Assembly (NCBI GenBank): GCA_034509425.1
Contig: JAVTVJ010000518.1
Location: 186,001-250,000 of the forward strand
Reading direction: 5' to 3'
Length of the DNA: 64,000 bases
Source of the DNA: Eopsaltria australis
Taxonomy: Eukaryota > Chordata > Aves > Passeriformes > Petroicidae
The position numbers and the translations under genes were made by a program. Position 1 is the stretch's first letter. The number at the start of each line of letters is the position of its first letter. Below the pieces are notes generated by a model. It did not search any database. It saw only the letters and a program-made list of their open reading frames with translations, and was not told where the DNA came from. Below, piece after piece: positions 37,401 to 51,712 of the stretch.

Positions 37401-40400
37401 CAGAATATATCATTGGGGATTATTGGTGAAACATGGAACTGGCCCTGATCTTTCTTACCAAATAAAAGCCTATTTTGATAGTTTTTATGCCTTGTTTAGA
37501 AGGCCAAACCTCTTATATAATGTGAAAAAATAAAATAATCAAAAAATAAAAATGATATCAGTCTCTCACCTTTATTGACGCCAAATTTTTCACACTTAAA
37601 GGATTTATTTCATTTGTTTCTTCTTTCATTGACTTTTTTCCGCTTATTTAAATTTTTAACTGAGGAAGAAAATGAAATAGGAAATGTTAGAATTGAGCAA
37701 GAATATACTTTTCCAGCTGCTGGAATAGGATTTTATTTTCTCCATTGCAAATGAATGTATTCTGGATGAATGCTTCCCTGTAAACTTGTATCTCAAATTA
37801 ATCCAAAGCAGTTGAAATGTGATGAAACTTCTGATAAGCCCACAACCAGAAGAGAAATATAAGATGGAAAGACACACGGTGGGAGGCCAAAGTTCCCTGG
37901 TAGTTAGTCCAAGTCCTCCTGAAGCCTTTTAAGCCTGATCATGTCAGTAAAACCTTCCAAGTCTAAAAACAACAACAAAATTAATCTAGCAGATGCCATT
38001 GGACATATTTGTTACACCTAGGAATATCTCAGAGAGAAAACAGTTGAATAACGAAGAAAATATGACAAGACTGTATTATGTTCTACCAGAAATGGTAAGG
38101 AATGCAGTGTTTCTAGCCATATATAAAAGATACAAACTTTGCACTGGATTGCCAGAGAGAAAATAGTGTTCCTAATGATACCCTTGTGACTGAGACCCTA
38201 TGACTTGTGAAAAGAGGATCATAATTGAAGTAATGCTCTTAGCACTTGTACAGTACTAACACCTTGTGAACATAAGATTTCTATTTTCTGTGAAAAGGAA
38301 CAAAGAAGGAAATAAACCCAAATAATTTCTTATGTCAGAAGAAATATATTTCACAAAATAAACCATATACTATCTTGAAAGATTACAGTTAAACTTGGTT
38401 ATCATAAGCATGGGTCTGTCATTGCCATGACACTAAATAGCAAGCTTATAATACTAATCTGTTATTGGAAATTTTTTTTAAATCAGATGCTGAAGTTTTA
38501 AATTACCTTATTCATAACTCTGAGATTTATGAATTGAAGTGTCTATAGTATAAGACTTCTGGAGGACAGGAAATTATGTATTATGCTGTCAAATAGATTT
38601 AAATCACGTCCTGTGAGAAGGAGCAAAATAAAGGAAGAAAGGGGAATGGAATCTAGAAAATTCTGAGCTAGTTTTGTTTCTGACTTTATATAAATTTGTC
38701 CTTCAAATTCTTCAGCCATACCAACTTTAAAAAATTGGACTTAAGATAGAAATTAAAAAATTGGTGGTTTTTATTTTTCCCCATAAAAGTCAAGAATTAA
38801 TATAAAAATTTTCCACTAGCCATTTTTAAAAAAAGTTCACGTTCTTTAAGGATGTATCAGAAGGGCAGAAACACTGCACTAGTGACTGCTAATATAATTT
38901 GTCAGTGTGCCTAGATATTTTTTCAAGTGGAAATGTAAAGGAAGCTTCATGATCACCTTTTGAGAAATATTTCCACAGAATGGGAAGAGTCCAGATCAGG
39001 CACCATGAAGACTACATGAGGGAGGAGATAGAGCACACTGGTTTATTTCCATAGTGTATCAACAGGATCCTCACAAAAGCAATCTACACTACTCATCCAC
39101 AGTGAGATTTTGAATGAATCTCCCAGTTATCCCTGTTACTTTTCTTCAGTTTGCATCATGGAATGGTACCCAAGAGCTTGAACTAAATTCCTTTCAGATG
39201 AAGCTGAAAAATGTGATTCATGACTGTATCAAAATGCCATACATGCATGTAGTTCATGACACCGGAGATTAATTAGTTTGAAGAAAATAATTCAATGAAA
39301 TAAGTCTAGTGTGGGCATCAATGCCTCAGCACCACCTGTTCCATTCTACAGATCCACTCCTACTGTCCGTCACTGTATGCTAGCGTAGCTATCACCTTGT
39401 CACAAAAGAAATCAGGGAATTTCAGCTCAGAATGAAGTCTCAGAGTATTTTCATAGGACATGTAGGCAGGTAGATGCACTCTCCATGCAACTTAACCCCC
39501 TAGGAAATGTTGCTTCTCTTTCCTCAATTTTAAATCTAGATTCAAATTCTGAATTTCCTCCATCTTCTTTCTCTTTCCTGACAGATAAATTGTTCCTAAT
39601 GACAAGACTATAGTTCTCTTGTTTTCTTTTCTAATGCAAGTATCCATCACTGCATAAGAAATACAAGTCAGGTTTTTTCAGTCCAAAACCTGCTTTAGAG
39701 CCCTAAAATAACAAAGCAAGCTTCCAAAAGGTAATATAATTTGGAACTACCTTCCATAATTAAGGCTTCTGAGAAGTATTCACAAGGCAGTAAACTCAGC
39801 TAAAGTTCCCTTTACAGTATCTAGTCTGCACTGCTTTGCACCAATTTTTCTTACTGATGTCACAAATTTATCCAAATCAAGCCAATTATTTCTTTCTCAG
39901 ATCTTTAGAGCGAGAGCTACAGTGTGAACCAGAGCACATTCAAATATATCTTTTTAAAAAATATTTGCATTCCACTTAATGTCTCTTTTTTATTTCTCAC
40001 CTTGATGTATTCCAATCATCCTACATGTATTTTATTTATCTAATTTTAATATAGACTTCAGTGTTAGGTAAGAAAAAAGAGTGTTCACAAAAATTTTTCC
40101 CCCGCTGTGTTGATTCCAAACAGCTGTGTTTCAGTGTTGGTTGGTTTACATCGAGACAGGCCCTTAAAGCTCATTCTTTGTTCTGAAGAAAACCCAACAT
40201 AGGGGAAACACACGGAGCATAATAATTGAATAGCATTTAATTTGCAAAAGTTTAAATGTTCTGTTTCCCAAAAGTTCATGTGAGGTGTAAATGCATGATT
40301 CACTGAAGATCAAAGAGACCAGTCATGCACAATTCTGGATGTTCAGAGCAAAAAATATTTGTACTGAGCTTATAAACTATGGCCTAAAGCACCGAAGAGT

Positions 40401-42316
40401 TAGGGAGTTTCTAATTTTCTCATAAAGCAATGGTTTCTTCAGAAAATGAACTAATTTAATACAGCTTTTGTGCACTTCTGCAAAGTTTGTTATGGGATAA
40501 GGTTCATAATTTTATTGCTGTGAAAGTTTTAGTGGCAGACATGCACTTCTAACCATGAAATGCAAGTTGAATTTGAGATATGGGCAGTCACTTTCAAATA
40601 ATAGGACAAAAATGCAATAATCAGAAAAGATCAAAAAAGAAAAGGAAAAATGGAGTGAAGGACCATGAAAATTTACCTTTTTTGCCTTCCTTCAAAGTTT
40701 CTGGTTACTAAAACATATATTAATTTGCAATAAAATCTCTTATATTTGCAGTACTTTGCATTGCAGTTTCTTACTGAAGGTTTCCAAAGTACATCCTCTT
40801 TATGTAACTTTGTTTGGTAAAGTGACAATAACGGAAGGTGTGTATTATACAGAGGAAGAATTCTAAATGCATAAATATAGATCTGATATAACTACTGTTT
40901 TGTTTGACTGGTTTTCAGCAATTGGCTCTATAGATGTACAGAGATACATGCTCCAATTATATTTCTCTTTTTAATCTGACAGCTGAACACAACGGAACAT
41001 GTTCCCTGATCTGAACAGGCTTTGGTCAGTCTCTCACTGGCAGTCACTCAGCATGCAGGCATGATTGATTTTTCCTGGTGCAGCACTGACTTCGGGAAAC
41101 TCAGAAAGGGAAAAAAAATATACAGCATTCCTTCAGTGAAGAAAACCAGCTGGAAATAAGCTACAGTTATGTACATGCTTATGGTAGTTGATCTCCTTTT
41201 TTATCTCCCAATTATTAAATGTTTCATTTAATGTATCATATTTTTCCTTACCTACTAATAATAATAGTCTGTTAATTATCTTGAAAACAAAAGAAAACAA
41301 AGCAAAACCAAACAAGACCGACAATGCCCAAAATATGGCTAGGGAGAAAAGGTATTAATTTTCAAAGAGCATTTATATTTTTAAATAAGGAATTTAATTC
41401 AAGTTGATACTGCTGTCTGTCCCTGTGTTGCCAAAACTGTAAAAGAGGTATTGTACTGAAAAAGTATATCTATCTTCATGATAAAGTGGGATCACCAAGC
41501 TAAAAATATATTTGAAAAAAAGAGTACATCCATAATTTCACAAGTGCTTCCCCACTGCAAAGCATCTCTTAGAACCATGCTTTCCCCTTCTCAAATTCTT
41601 CCTGGCACATCTTAAATCACTTGCTGTGTGGTTGTTTTGGACAAAATGTTTTTGCTGCCAGGAATGACTTGAAAGAAGTGGTTTTTCTCTCGAGTATTTG
41701 AAGAAATAAGGATAAGAAGCTTGAGTTTTGCCAAACAGGGACTTCAAAGTTTGGCCTACAGATGGTCATGCATGCGTGCAATTGTTGCACTTCATATGTT
41801 GCAACTTCATTTCACTTCCTGCTTCATCTTTTCAAGTGCTTTTTGAAATGTCTGCAACATTCAAAAGAAGTGTGGTGTACGGGTGGGAGACATTTGAAAG
41901 AGAGTCCTTTTAAATAAGCTTTGAATGTCAAAGGAGATGTGCTTATGGTGTGACAGATGACAGTGCTTGTTCATGGAAGATTTACTTTTAAAGAATGGAG
42001 CTGGCCTGAAAACTTGAGACAGGAAATTTTTGGCTTCATTTTTCTTCTAGCACCAGGATTAACTGATTCAAGACTTCTGTGGTTATAATAGCTTGGCTTT
42101 TTAAAGAAAGTCACAAATGTTAGAATAAGAATATAAATAAAATAGATTCAATTCTGAAACATACAAAACACTTTGATAGGTTTTAAGAGCTCTTATGACC
42201 ATAGTTTTTGTAAGCAATAAGAAAATTAATAGTTCAATTTTAAAAAACAAGCCATAATGAGGAAAAACTTTATTTTTCTAATAGTCATGACATATAATTG
42301 TATATCATAAATTTAT
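31438..42316. other. Long non-genic stretch, no recognised gene
   Basis: Nearly 11 kb with no exon, RNA gene or transposon that I recognise. Structures seen: GGCATAAAAA twice in tandem at 32058-32077, T runs near 31908 and 32004, and a 25-bp tandem duplication at 34746-34793. Open frames here (for example 36913-37218 minus, 101 codons, and 37656-37877 minus) show no motif. Some parts may be conserved noncoding DNA, but sequence alone cannot show that. Confidence 0.55.
34746..34793. repeat. 25-bp tandem duplication
   Basis: AAATGAGCTAAAGATT-ACATTT occurs at 34746-34767 and again at 34771-34793, with one extra T in the second copy. The period is 25 bases. A recent local slippage or duplication is likely. 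Confidence 0.92.
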
Positions 42317-42360
42317 ATCATAGAAGGGTTTGGGTTGGGAGGGACTTCAAAGTTCAAAAC
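42317..42360 (-). mobile_element. CR1 3' tip, minus strand (very short)
   Basis: ATCATAGAAGGGTTTGGGTT followed by GGGAGGGACTTCAAAG is the reverse complement of the CR1 3' end up to the octamer tail. Only about 44 bases are recognisable, so the insertion was extremely truncated or its 5' part has decayed. Confidence 0.8.
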
Positions 42361-42871
42361 AATATGCAAGATGTCAACATAATAAATAAGACTGTCATAT
42401 CCACATGTGTCTATTCATATATATAGACCCTGAAAATTTCTGAAATGCATAGGTGAATTATAAAATTTTAGCAGTCTTAGATAAGGCAATGAACTATCTA
42501 TCTTAAATTAAGCTTCTGAACTAGATGTGCTAGATTTTTAAGAGACATATTGTGAGCCCTACTATTTAAATTACAATTATATCTACAGAAAGATTTCCAT
42601 CAGAAAATCTACACAAATCTAACACAAATGTTCATTCTACTTTATTTTGGAGGATGAGATAATCAAATATAAGTGACATTCTGTTTCTGAAGCTATTTAT
42701 ATGATGTTGAATATTAAAATAATTTGGTTTAGTTTTCTTTTTTTATCCCCTTGGGGCATTCTGAATGTCATACTGAGCTATATGTTCACATGGATCATTA
42801 CAGACTGTCATTTCTCTTAAGCCTCAGTATAAATTCTTGCAAATAGTACATATGGGAATATACAAACAACT

Positions 42872-42875
<4 letters not shown>

Positions 42876-42902
<27 letters not shown>
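42876..42902. repeat. Poly(A) run of 27
   Basis: A pure run of 27 A residues followed by GAGG. It is the longest homopolymer in the window. No retrocopied gene body, SINE or target-site duplication is evident beside it, so it may be a simple expansion rather than a retroposon tail. Confidence 0.95.
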
Positions 42903-42907
<5 letters not shown>

Positions 42908-45900
42908 AAAAGATTGGAATCTATTTATACTGGGAAACACTGCTTTTAGGGGAAGAAAGCCTCATGTGCCTGAAGTCCTGCCAGTATTATTTTGAACGAT
43001 GGACATAAACATGTATGTTCTATTTCAAGGGACATTGTACAGATTTAAGAAATCATTACCTTGGAAAATAGAAAGGAAGTTAATTTCCTCTTCAATTTCC
43101 CACTCTCCCTTATTTCAGAATTTGTGGTCAAGCTCTTTGCTCCAAATTTTACAGTCCAATCTTAATTTAAATACATTTTTATATCATGATCTCTGCTATT
43201 CTTCAGCTTTGAAAGACTGACTTTTCTGTGTTTGACTTGCCTTAATCATGCATAGTATTGTTTAATGAACTTAAAAGAATTAAAATGCAATTTTAACTTT
43301 GCATATTATAGGTTCACATGATTGTATTCTAGTGAAAATTAAAATACTTGTAATTCATTCACCCTACCTTGTCTTTCCCTCTTACATAATGATACTTGAT
43401 AGATTTTTTTTTGCATGACAATTCTCAGACTTTTGTTTTCTCCTTAAGTCAAAGAAGCCACACTGATTTATCATGCTTTCCTAGGTAGATAGATTTTATG
43501 TAATTATTATTAATACCATCAGTACATATAACAGTAAAGAACAGCCATAATTTTTTTTTATTTCCAAATGAATTTGTAACTTCTTTTCACTTCTTATCAA
43601 CCACAACAGGAAAAGCTGTTAGCAAAATTATGTATCTGTTATGTGTTCATGAGTTACAGGAGAATAGTTAATCAGTGCTTGCCATGTTGGTTTAGAATAG
43701 ATTTTACCATCATTTTAAAGTGAAAAAAGTAAGTATTTTCTCTCTTTTCAGAAGAAAAAAGAAAATACATAGTTCATAAATCACTATAGAAGATGGTATT
43801 TCTGTTAATACTGGAGAAGCAGCATACCATTAAAATAAATTACAGAACTGACTTATTAATAAGCCATGGATATTCAAATATGTCTTTTCCATGATTTCCA
43901 TGATTCCAAATCAGTATGATCAGTCTGATGAATTTCAGATTGAGTTAGTCAGATTATGCTGGTTATTAAGTATTGATATTTTTTGGAAAAGGGATATTCT
44001 TCTGTTGGAATCTAGCCTGTATGTGTTCTGTGTAAGCATAGGCTGCATGTGGATGAGAACAAGAGGGAAACCTGGCTTCCAAAACATAGACTATATTATT
44101 AAGAGAATATTATTTACATATTTGAATTATGGAATGAACATAAATAGTTAAGAGAATGCAGTAAGGTAGTGTTTTACTATGCTAGAATGATATTTCTTTG
44201 GAAGCAATGTCAGTGAGTGAATTTTTATTGTGTGCATTTTTGTGTGGACCATCTGTTACTCGGTTTCCATAACATTTTCTCAATTTCAGTGACTTCATCC
44301 TGGATAGGCTTGATAGGCTTGATGGGTGGATACCTTGATAGTCTGATCAGTCTTTCTCTGATGTTGCTTGGCTCTGTGGGAATATTCCTTATGGTGCATG
44401 TTGTGTGATCCTCCTGTCTCATATGTGGAACAGATCAGAGGGGCAGGTTTAGCAGCAAATGGGCAATATACGTGATAAGTAGTGTCAGACCAGAAGTAGA
44501 ATTTTGAGAAGATTCGAGAGTCTGACAAGTGATATTAACGGGAACTAAGGCTTACTTGGTGACATAAATGATCATGTATTAGGCTTCTGTAATTAAAATT
44601 ATATGGTGGATGTATGAAACTATCTAATATGCTATCCAAACAGAACACATAGTAACTACTGTTCTGTGCCAGTGCTCAAAATGGATTCTCCCTTTTTGCT
44701 AAAATAAAATTTCTGATTAAATCCTAAGGTAGATGAGGTATTTCATTTCCATGTCCTCATTAAATTAGAAAATGGAGAAAAAGGTGGCAGAGGTGGTGAG
44801 CAGTAAAACTATAAAATTAAGCACTATAAAGCAGTGGAGAATAATAGATATGGAAATAGAAAATATTGAGAGAAGAGGACTTCCGATGGAAAAAGAGAAA
44901 CAAGAAAATTGTTAAGCTATTTCTTTAAAGTCAAATACCAAGAGTGAAAGGAACCTTGCAAAGATGAGAAGTATGACTGGTGGAGGAAGACACCAAGCTA
45001 TTCAGTGAATAAGTATCTTACAGAATTGCCTGCTTCTGGGGTCTGCCCAGAAAGAGCAATCAGTGCATTGGTAATCTGCAAGAATCAGGGTGACATACAC
45101 CAGGAGGCCTTGCAAACAAAACCTATTGACTGTATTACAGAATGAAGTGGAAAGAATTTGAGGATGAAACAGAATTAATTATGTGGTGATCTAAGTAGGC
45201 TATGGGAATATGCAAAAGTCATTACAGGATACCACAAACAATATTGGGAGGTTGTGCAAGACGTGTCATTGGCTATTTAGTGGGGGAGTCAGACAGAGAA
45301 ATACACAGACCAAGGAGTTTTGGATTAGAGCAAATATGGGACATAGAGGGGAAAAAGGCATAAAAAACGTTGGTCAGTTACAAACAGATTGCTAATCTAT
45401 GCCACTCTTTGCACCTAGTCACTGCAGTCTCTCCTATTTTCTCATTAAAACCCATCTCTAATCCTTTCTGAGGGCAAATAAATCTATTCCATAAGCATGG
45501 GTTTGGCTGCCAGTCAGTGGAGCATGGGTCATGTATACTTTCCACTAAGGAACTTCCATCCTGATCAGAGAGGGGAATGGGGAAAGGCCATAGGTGTTGT
45601 CTTGTGTCCTTGTGAGTGCTGAGTGTCTGTGCTGCTCTGTGGGTCTTCCTGTGAATTTATGTATTCATGTAGTATGTGTATGGGTTTGCCTCTCTCGTGG
45701 CAATATGTGCTCAGCCTCTCTGCTGGTTTTACCTATTGGCAGGGAACTGTGACTGCCTTATCTCTTTCAGAAAACTGAATTAGGCAGCTTCTAATTGAAA
45801 TGAGGTTAAATGGTTAAAAAATCAAGATTTTTAAGGGGGACAGAGAATTGGAAATAAAACATTGTGAGAGAAAAAACAGAGAATAGTCTATAAGTGACAA

Positions 45901-46462
45901 GGATAGGTAATGGGGAAGAGAAAAACAGGGGTAGCAGGAAACGTTGTTTCTGTTGCAATCAAAACTTAGTATGATATTATATATGTAAAGATCAATGTTT
46001 TTCATTACACAATACACCAGGAAATAAAGACATTTCACCTATTTCCTTGAAACAAAACAAAGCAACCTTTCGCATCTACTCAACTTCTCAATAATCAGTA
46101 AGATGCAGAATGAATGTGCTATGTGTTTAAAAGGTATTAGATATGTTTAGGTTGGTTGGTAGGGAGATAGGATTATAGAACTAATCACTATAAAATAATC
46201 CAAGTATCAATGCAGTGACAAACGCTGGCATCAGCATTGGGAATAAGCTATAAATTGCCAAGTGTGCAGAAACAAATTTATATAGACATTATAAGCAATG
46301 ATCTGGATATTAAACAACAGTGCTTGTAAAGTTAGCTGGAATCTTCCCTTTCTGAGAAAAAAAAATAATTAGAAAAACAAGAATGTATAGGACATAAATA
46401 TGGTGTGTTTTGTGTTATGTGCTCAATGCAATCTACTAACACCATTTTCTTTTGTGAACAGA
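42903..46462. other. Non-genic stretch with an unexplained GC-richer block
   Basis: Mostly AT-rich unique DNA. At 44303-44329 three 9-base units run in tandem (GATAGGCTT, GATAGGCTT, GATGGGTGG), which makes the short hydrophobic open frames there look more ordered than they are. About 45190-45780 is richer in G and C, with GT-rich words and an AATAAA near 45476; it reads like old repeat or transcribed sequence, but I cannot name it. Confidence 0.5.
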
Positions 46463-46570
46463 TAAAAAATTAAAATCAAACCAAAACAATTAAAAAATAC
46501 CAAAAAACCACAACAAAAACAAAAACACCAAAAAACCAACTAACGAAACAAAAAAAAACCAAACCAACAC
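46463..46570. repeat. A/C low-complexity tract
   Basis: About 100 bases composed almost wholly of A and C with scattered T (AACCAAAACAA, CAACAAAAACAAAAAC, CCAAAAAACC units). The minus strand is G/T-rich. No element body is recognised beside it. Confidence 0.85.
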
Positions 46571-49500
46571 TCTTTCCTACTGAGTACGTATAAAAACTCC
46601 CAATGACACAAAATTATGTAAGCCTTGTAGCCCTGTTTTGGTTTTGCATAGCCAATTAGAATATCTTTACATACACTCCATAATTTTTTTTGTCCTATAC
46701 TGCTATGAAACCATGTCGCTTTTGAGTACAGAACTGGAAACTCCTAATTATGGACAACAAATAGTTTTGCTAGGAGAGCTCTTGCATCTTCTTACTTTGC
46801 ATCCTCATTAGAAGTGCTTACTTAATCAAGTGAAGAAAGCCCTCCTCAACCTCAGGAGGACTGCTGTTAACTTATGCTTTCAATTTGCTTGCTTTACTGA
46901 ATTTGTGTCATTCTTAATGAGGGTGCCGACACACATTATCCAGCTCTGTTGCACAACTTCCCTTCTTGACTATCATGTTATACAGCAAATGGGTGCCACA
47001 TTTTGATTAACTAAAGTGAAGGGTGATAAAAGAGTATCTTATTGCATTATTTCAGTCAATTTTCCCCTGTGTGAGCACTAATGAAGCATGTGCTTGCTGT
47101 CTCTGAAATTCAAGCTCTAGGGAGCAGCATTTTACTCTAGGATAGGTTTGTGTTGTTAGTTACCAGAGTAATCTAGGGCAGAATTTGGAGAGACTGTATG
47201 TATCTAGTCCTCTAGAACCCTTTTTCTATGCCACACTTAGCTCTGAGTAAGGTTTTTGAGAAGAGAAAAACTTCCCTTACAGCAGGTCACAGTAGGCAGT
47301 GACTTATTTGCTGAACAAAATTGACACATAGAAATAGTTGCCTTCACTAAATGTGTTATGATTTTTTATGCATTATGCTGGAATTTAGAATCAACTCTCT
47401 CTACACAGTCAGAAATACCAAAATTTTCAGATTAAGTAATGAATAACTCTATTCCAAATTACTTGACAAAGGAAAATAGACAAAACTCATATGAGATTGT
47501 GAGACTGGATCATGAAATCCTTCTTATTCCCACAATTTTGCTGAACAGTTTATTGACCTTAGATCATCTTGATGACTATATACAGATTTTTAGTTTCAAT
47601 TGTTACTATCAGGGCTTTTCAGATCTTTTGAGTTCTAACTTCAAGGAAAAAAGACTAAATCATGGTTAAAAATGACACTGAGGCTGAGAGACAAGGATAT
47701 TTGTTAGCTGAATATTTCAGGTGGCATAATGTCAGTATGCATTAGTTTCATAATAATGTGACCTACACAACCTGAACCATACTATAGCCTCATTTTATTT
47801 ATTTACTTATGAAAAGAAAAAAGATAAAGCTAAAAATAGGTGCTGGGAGAATATTAGAAGCATTAGTATTTGGTTCTTTTTGTTTTTGAGCCACTTCTTT
47901 TTTTCATTAAATCTTTGTGTTTGTAAGTGGAAAGTCATAATTTTTTTCTTTCAAAGTGCAACCAGTTGTGACTGAGGTTTAGAATTTTTGATCAACTAAA
48001 CAAGAAAAGTGTAAGGGAAAGATTTCAGGTTGTAAGATCTACATACCAACTTGAATTCAATTGTCTTTGAAATGTCTTGAGATTTAAAATCCTTATAATA
48101 TCATGTTTATTTCTTATGATAATTCTAAATCTGTAAGTTTAAGTTACAGGCTCCAGAAACAGTCTGCTTTCTGTGGGATTGTTCTTTCTAAAGCTTAAAT
48201 ATTTAAATTGAATAATGAGCATGCAGTTTTTCAAAAACTGCCTACAACTTGCTGCAACACTCTCTGTAGTTTTCTCCAGTTTGCCAGACTACAGACTGTA
48301 AAACTCAAATGGGAAGTATATAATTATATTTTTAATGCTAATATTCATATCCATCTGTATGGCATTTTGCCAGTTCAGAAGATATAAGACCACTATTTAC
48401 AGGACATTAGCCCTATCCAGATAGGACAGACTGAAATACACTTCAACAATCAGCTTCTCTGCCAAGAGATCCTCCTGTTTGCAACTATTGCCAATCTGAA
48501 GATACAGGCTTCATAAGAAGGGCAAATATCAGTAGATACTCCTCAGCCTACATTTTCAGCCTGTTTTTCTATTCTGTGTCAAAATTTCTTCTCTCTCTTT
48601 TTTTTTTTTTTGACTCTGATTTAGTGCTTTGATTTTTTTGTCAACGGAAAGGGCACATGGCTTCTTCACTGATACAAATATAATATACTTGAGCAATTCC
48701 TTAATGATTTAGTCTGTAAATAAATAAATACATTTAAGAATATAAATTAATTTCTCTCAAAATCAGGTATTTTTATGCTCCTTTAAATCCCTCTTTTATC
48801 AATTGCTGCACATTCTCAACATACTAAAACTTTTTCAAATTCAATCTTTCTATTAGTTTATTTGTCTTGGAATGCTTTAGCAAGTGTTTTGATGACATCA
48901 TCAAGAGTTTAAACCTTCTATTAATGCAAGCTATGTATGTCTATGAAAACCACACCAAAAATAACTTAAAGATGAAAAAAAAAACAAACCATAAGAAATG
49001 GTGTTTCATGCTATGGTGTCTTGGTAGCTATATAAATCACAAGAGGAATACTTGTGCAAAAAGCTGCTATACTAGGTCAGAAGAAAAGACATCATTACTT
49101 GGCAGCTGGTCTTCCCATTGGGCCATTATACAATCTTACAATAAAAATTATTAAAATTCAGAATATAAAAGTGTCATTCTGTTTCTCTGGGCCAAACAGT
49201 CTCAAATGAGCTATCAGTCAATACAATATAAGTATTGTATCAAACAGAGAGGAGTAAGTAGATACTTCATCTGATTATTTGGTGAGCATTAGAGGCAACG
49301 GACCACAGGATGGGGCTGCCACTTCCTGGAAAACCTGCCAGCTGCCTGTACACACAGCTGTTTCTGAGATATTACAGAACTGATATTAAAAGCTCTTTCA
49401 GTCTTAAGAATGTCATGTTTTTCACAGATTCAAAGATCTCTTCTCAGTTTTGTGCATATCAGCAATGTAAACTTAAATAATGTCACACACCTTGAGTGGG

Positions 49501-51712
49501 GTTTTCGACAAAAAGTACAAGTTCGTAAGACATTGTCACCTACTTCTAAGAGCTTCTAGAAGAAAACAAAATAGTTAATACAATTACTTACTCCTATCTT
49601 CCTTGCAGCAAACTTCTGTATTCAGCAGTAAGTCTGCAATCTGTGTGAAAATATAAAATATTTTTTATAGCTACATTTTTATTAGTGCAAAGTATCTATT
49701 TGGGCATCATAAAGTAAAATATAATGATTTAATGGGAAAATAATCCCTATTGGAGGTGTGGGACCTGCTATAATTTAGGTCTATGTGTACCTGTTACAGT
49801 GTCTTTTATAAATGTATGTCCCAAACCAATTCTGTCATAAGTCCAAAAGTCACTCGGCTTTGAAGTGAAAGAACAGAATATTCGTTTGCACCAGATTTCA
49901 TCAGGAATTCATTATTTTAACACATGTGCACAGAGTAAACAAATGGTTTTACAAGCCAAAAGAGGAAGATGAAAAATCCACAGCCATCAGGAAATTGGTT
50001 TTGTATTAAAAGGCAAGACCTATTTAAAGCTAATGCATAATTAATACCAACAATTTGTTACTCATTTAGAAGCTATAATATGACCTAAATTATAAATATA
50101 ATTTAATTGCCTTTAAATTCTCTGTCTCTGAGGAATACAAAAATTAGGTGAATATGCTTTTCAGACTTAGCTATAAAGTGCTGATTTTGTAAGCAGCAAA
50201 TTGATGTTCCTTAGGAAAAAAAAAAATCTCTTCCCAGGAAAACCACTGTTTGTATTTGCCAAGACTTTTAATAAGGTTAATAATAGGATGAAAAAAAATA
50301 CAAATTCTGTACTCAAATGTTGTTACATTAATATTTCACATCACCTGAATAGATCATATGTAATTCTCATTGCTCCTGGAATTTCAGTAGCATCAAGAGT
50401 GTTAAGATTATATTTTGATTTCTGTATTTTGTTCTTGTGTTTCTTCTCCCTTTTCCATTTGAAGCAAAACTATATTTATTGCATCACTCTAGATGCACAT
50501 AAGTTTTATGGTATTTTTCAAAAAATCTTTTTCCTAGTCATCCTGGATGCTAAAGTGAAATTTTTATCCTTCTTTGATTATTCTTACTGAGGGTCTATGT
50601 TAATTTGCTTGCAAAACTGTACCATGATTCATGGTAAAACCTTCTGTAGTTATTTAGAATCATTTTGCTGTGGTAGTTCATGAGCAAGCAGATATTCCAG
50701 AAGTTTCTAACATTGTTAGAAAGAAAACAAGCAAACCCAAATTTTCCAGACCAAAATTAAAAAAAATATATAAAGAAAAATAAATTAGTAAAAAGAAAAG
50801 AAGACACGAAATAAACCTCATACTGTTCCTGTGATTTTCTTATGATGGTAATTAAAACAAGGGTGCAACATCATTTGTGCTAAGAAGAATGTGCCAGAGC
50901 TGCCAATTTCATTGTCCCAGTAGGAAACGTGCCTTCTAGGCAGTCATTAAAGAGTCAAGTGGGCTAGTATTTTTCTGAGAGCTGGGATGGCCTGGCTGTG
51001 TGCTGTGGTTTCAAGTCACAGATGGTCTGCAGATTTCTGTCTGAATGCAACTGCCAGCAAAGTTTTAATTCTATTTCATAAAGTAAAAATAGCTTTGATT
51101 AAGAAAATTTAAATAAACCCTTTATAAGTAGACATTTTAAAGTAATGAATAAAGATAATGTGTGTCTTATTTATATTTATTATATACTTATAATGGTGGT
51201 ATGTATGCACATGTATCAAAGCTTGGATTGCAACTCGGGTATTAGTCAACAAAGAAGAATATTCAGAGACTTTTTTTCTCTACTGCTGGATTACTTCCCT
51301 TATTAGTAAATCTAGAGTTTAGGTAATTTCAGTATTAGCTCTGGAGCAGCTGCCCACATATGTGGCCAGTAGCACTGTCTAAATGAGAAAACTCTCTTAG
51401 CAAATTGAAACTCTAGAGAGTTAGCTACCCCTCAACTAAAATGAAATTCCAGTCCAAATCTTATCTCTTATCTATTTCATGTTGTTCTACCATCAATGAA
51501 AATCTGTAACCAAAGGAAGTGATGTTATCCAAATTAGCATATCAGCACTTGACTCTCAGAATCTGTTCCTTGCCTGAGGAGTCAGCAGTTTGGAAAGAAC
51601 TCTTAGTTATTATACAACATAGTTAATATTTCCTTGGGTAAAATGCAGTTCCAGATGGTCGATTTCTAAACTTAGATATGCAAATATAGCTGGCTAAATA
51701 TGGGGGTTGTGA
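46571..51712. other. Non-genic stretch, no recognised gene
   Basis: AT-rich sequence without exons or repeats that I recognise. The 129-codon plus-strand frame at 50201-50590 is Phe/Leu/Lys/Asn-rich, begins in an A run and has no domain pattern; I regard it as chance. TAAATAAATA at about 48717-48731 is a minor simple repeat. Confidence 0.55.

Noticed and set aside
50201..50590. 129-codon plus-strand open frame
   Set aside because: Composition (Phe, Leu, Lys, Asn) reflects AT-rich DNA, it begins within an A run and shows no family motif.
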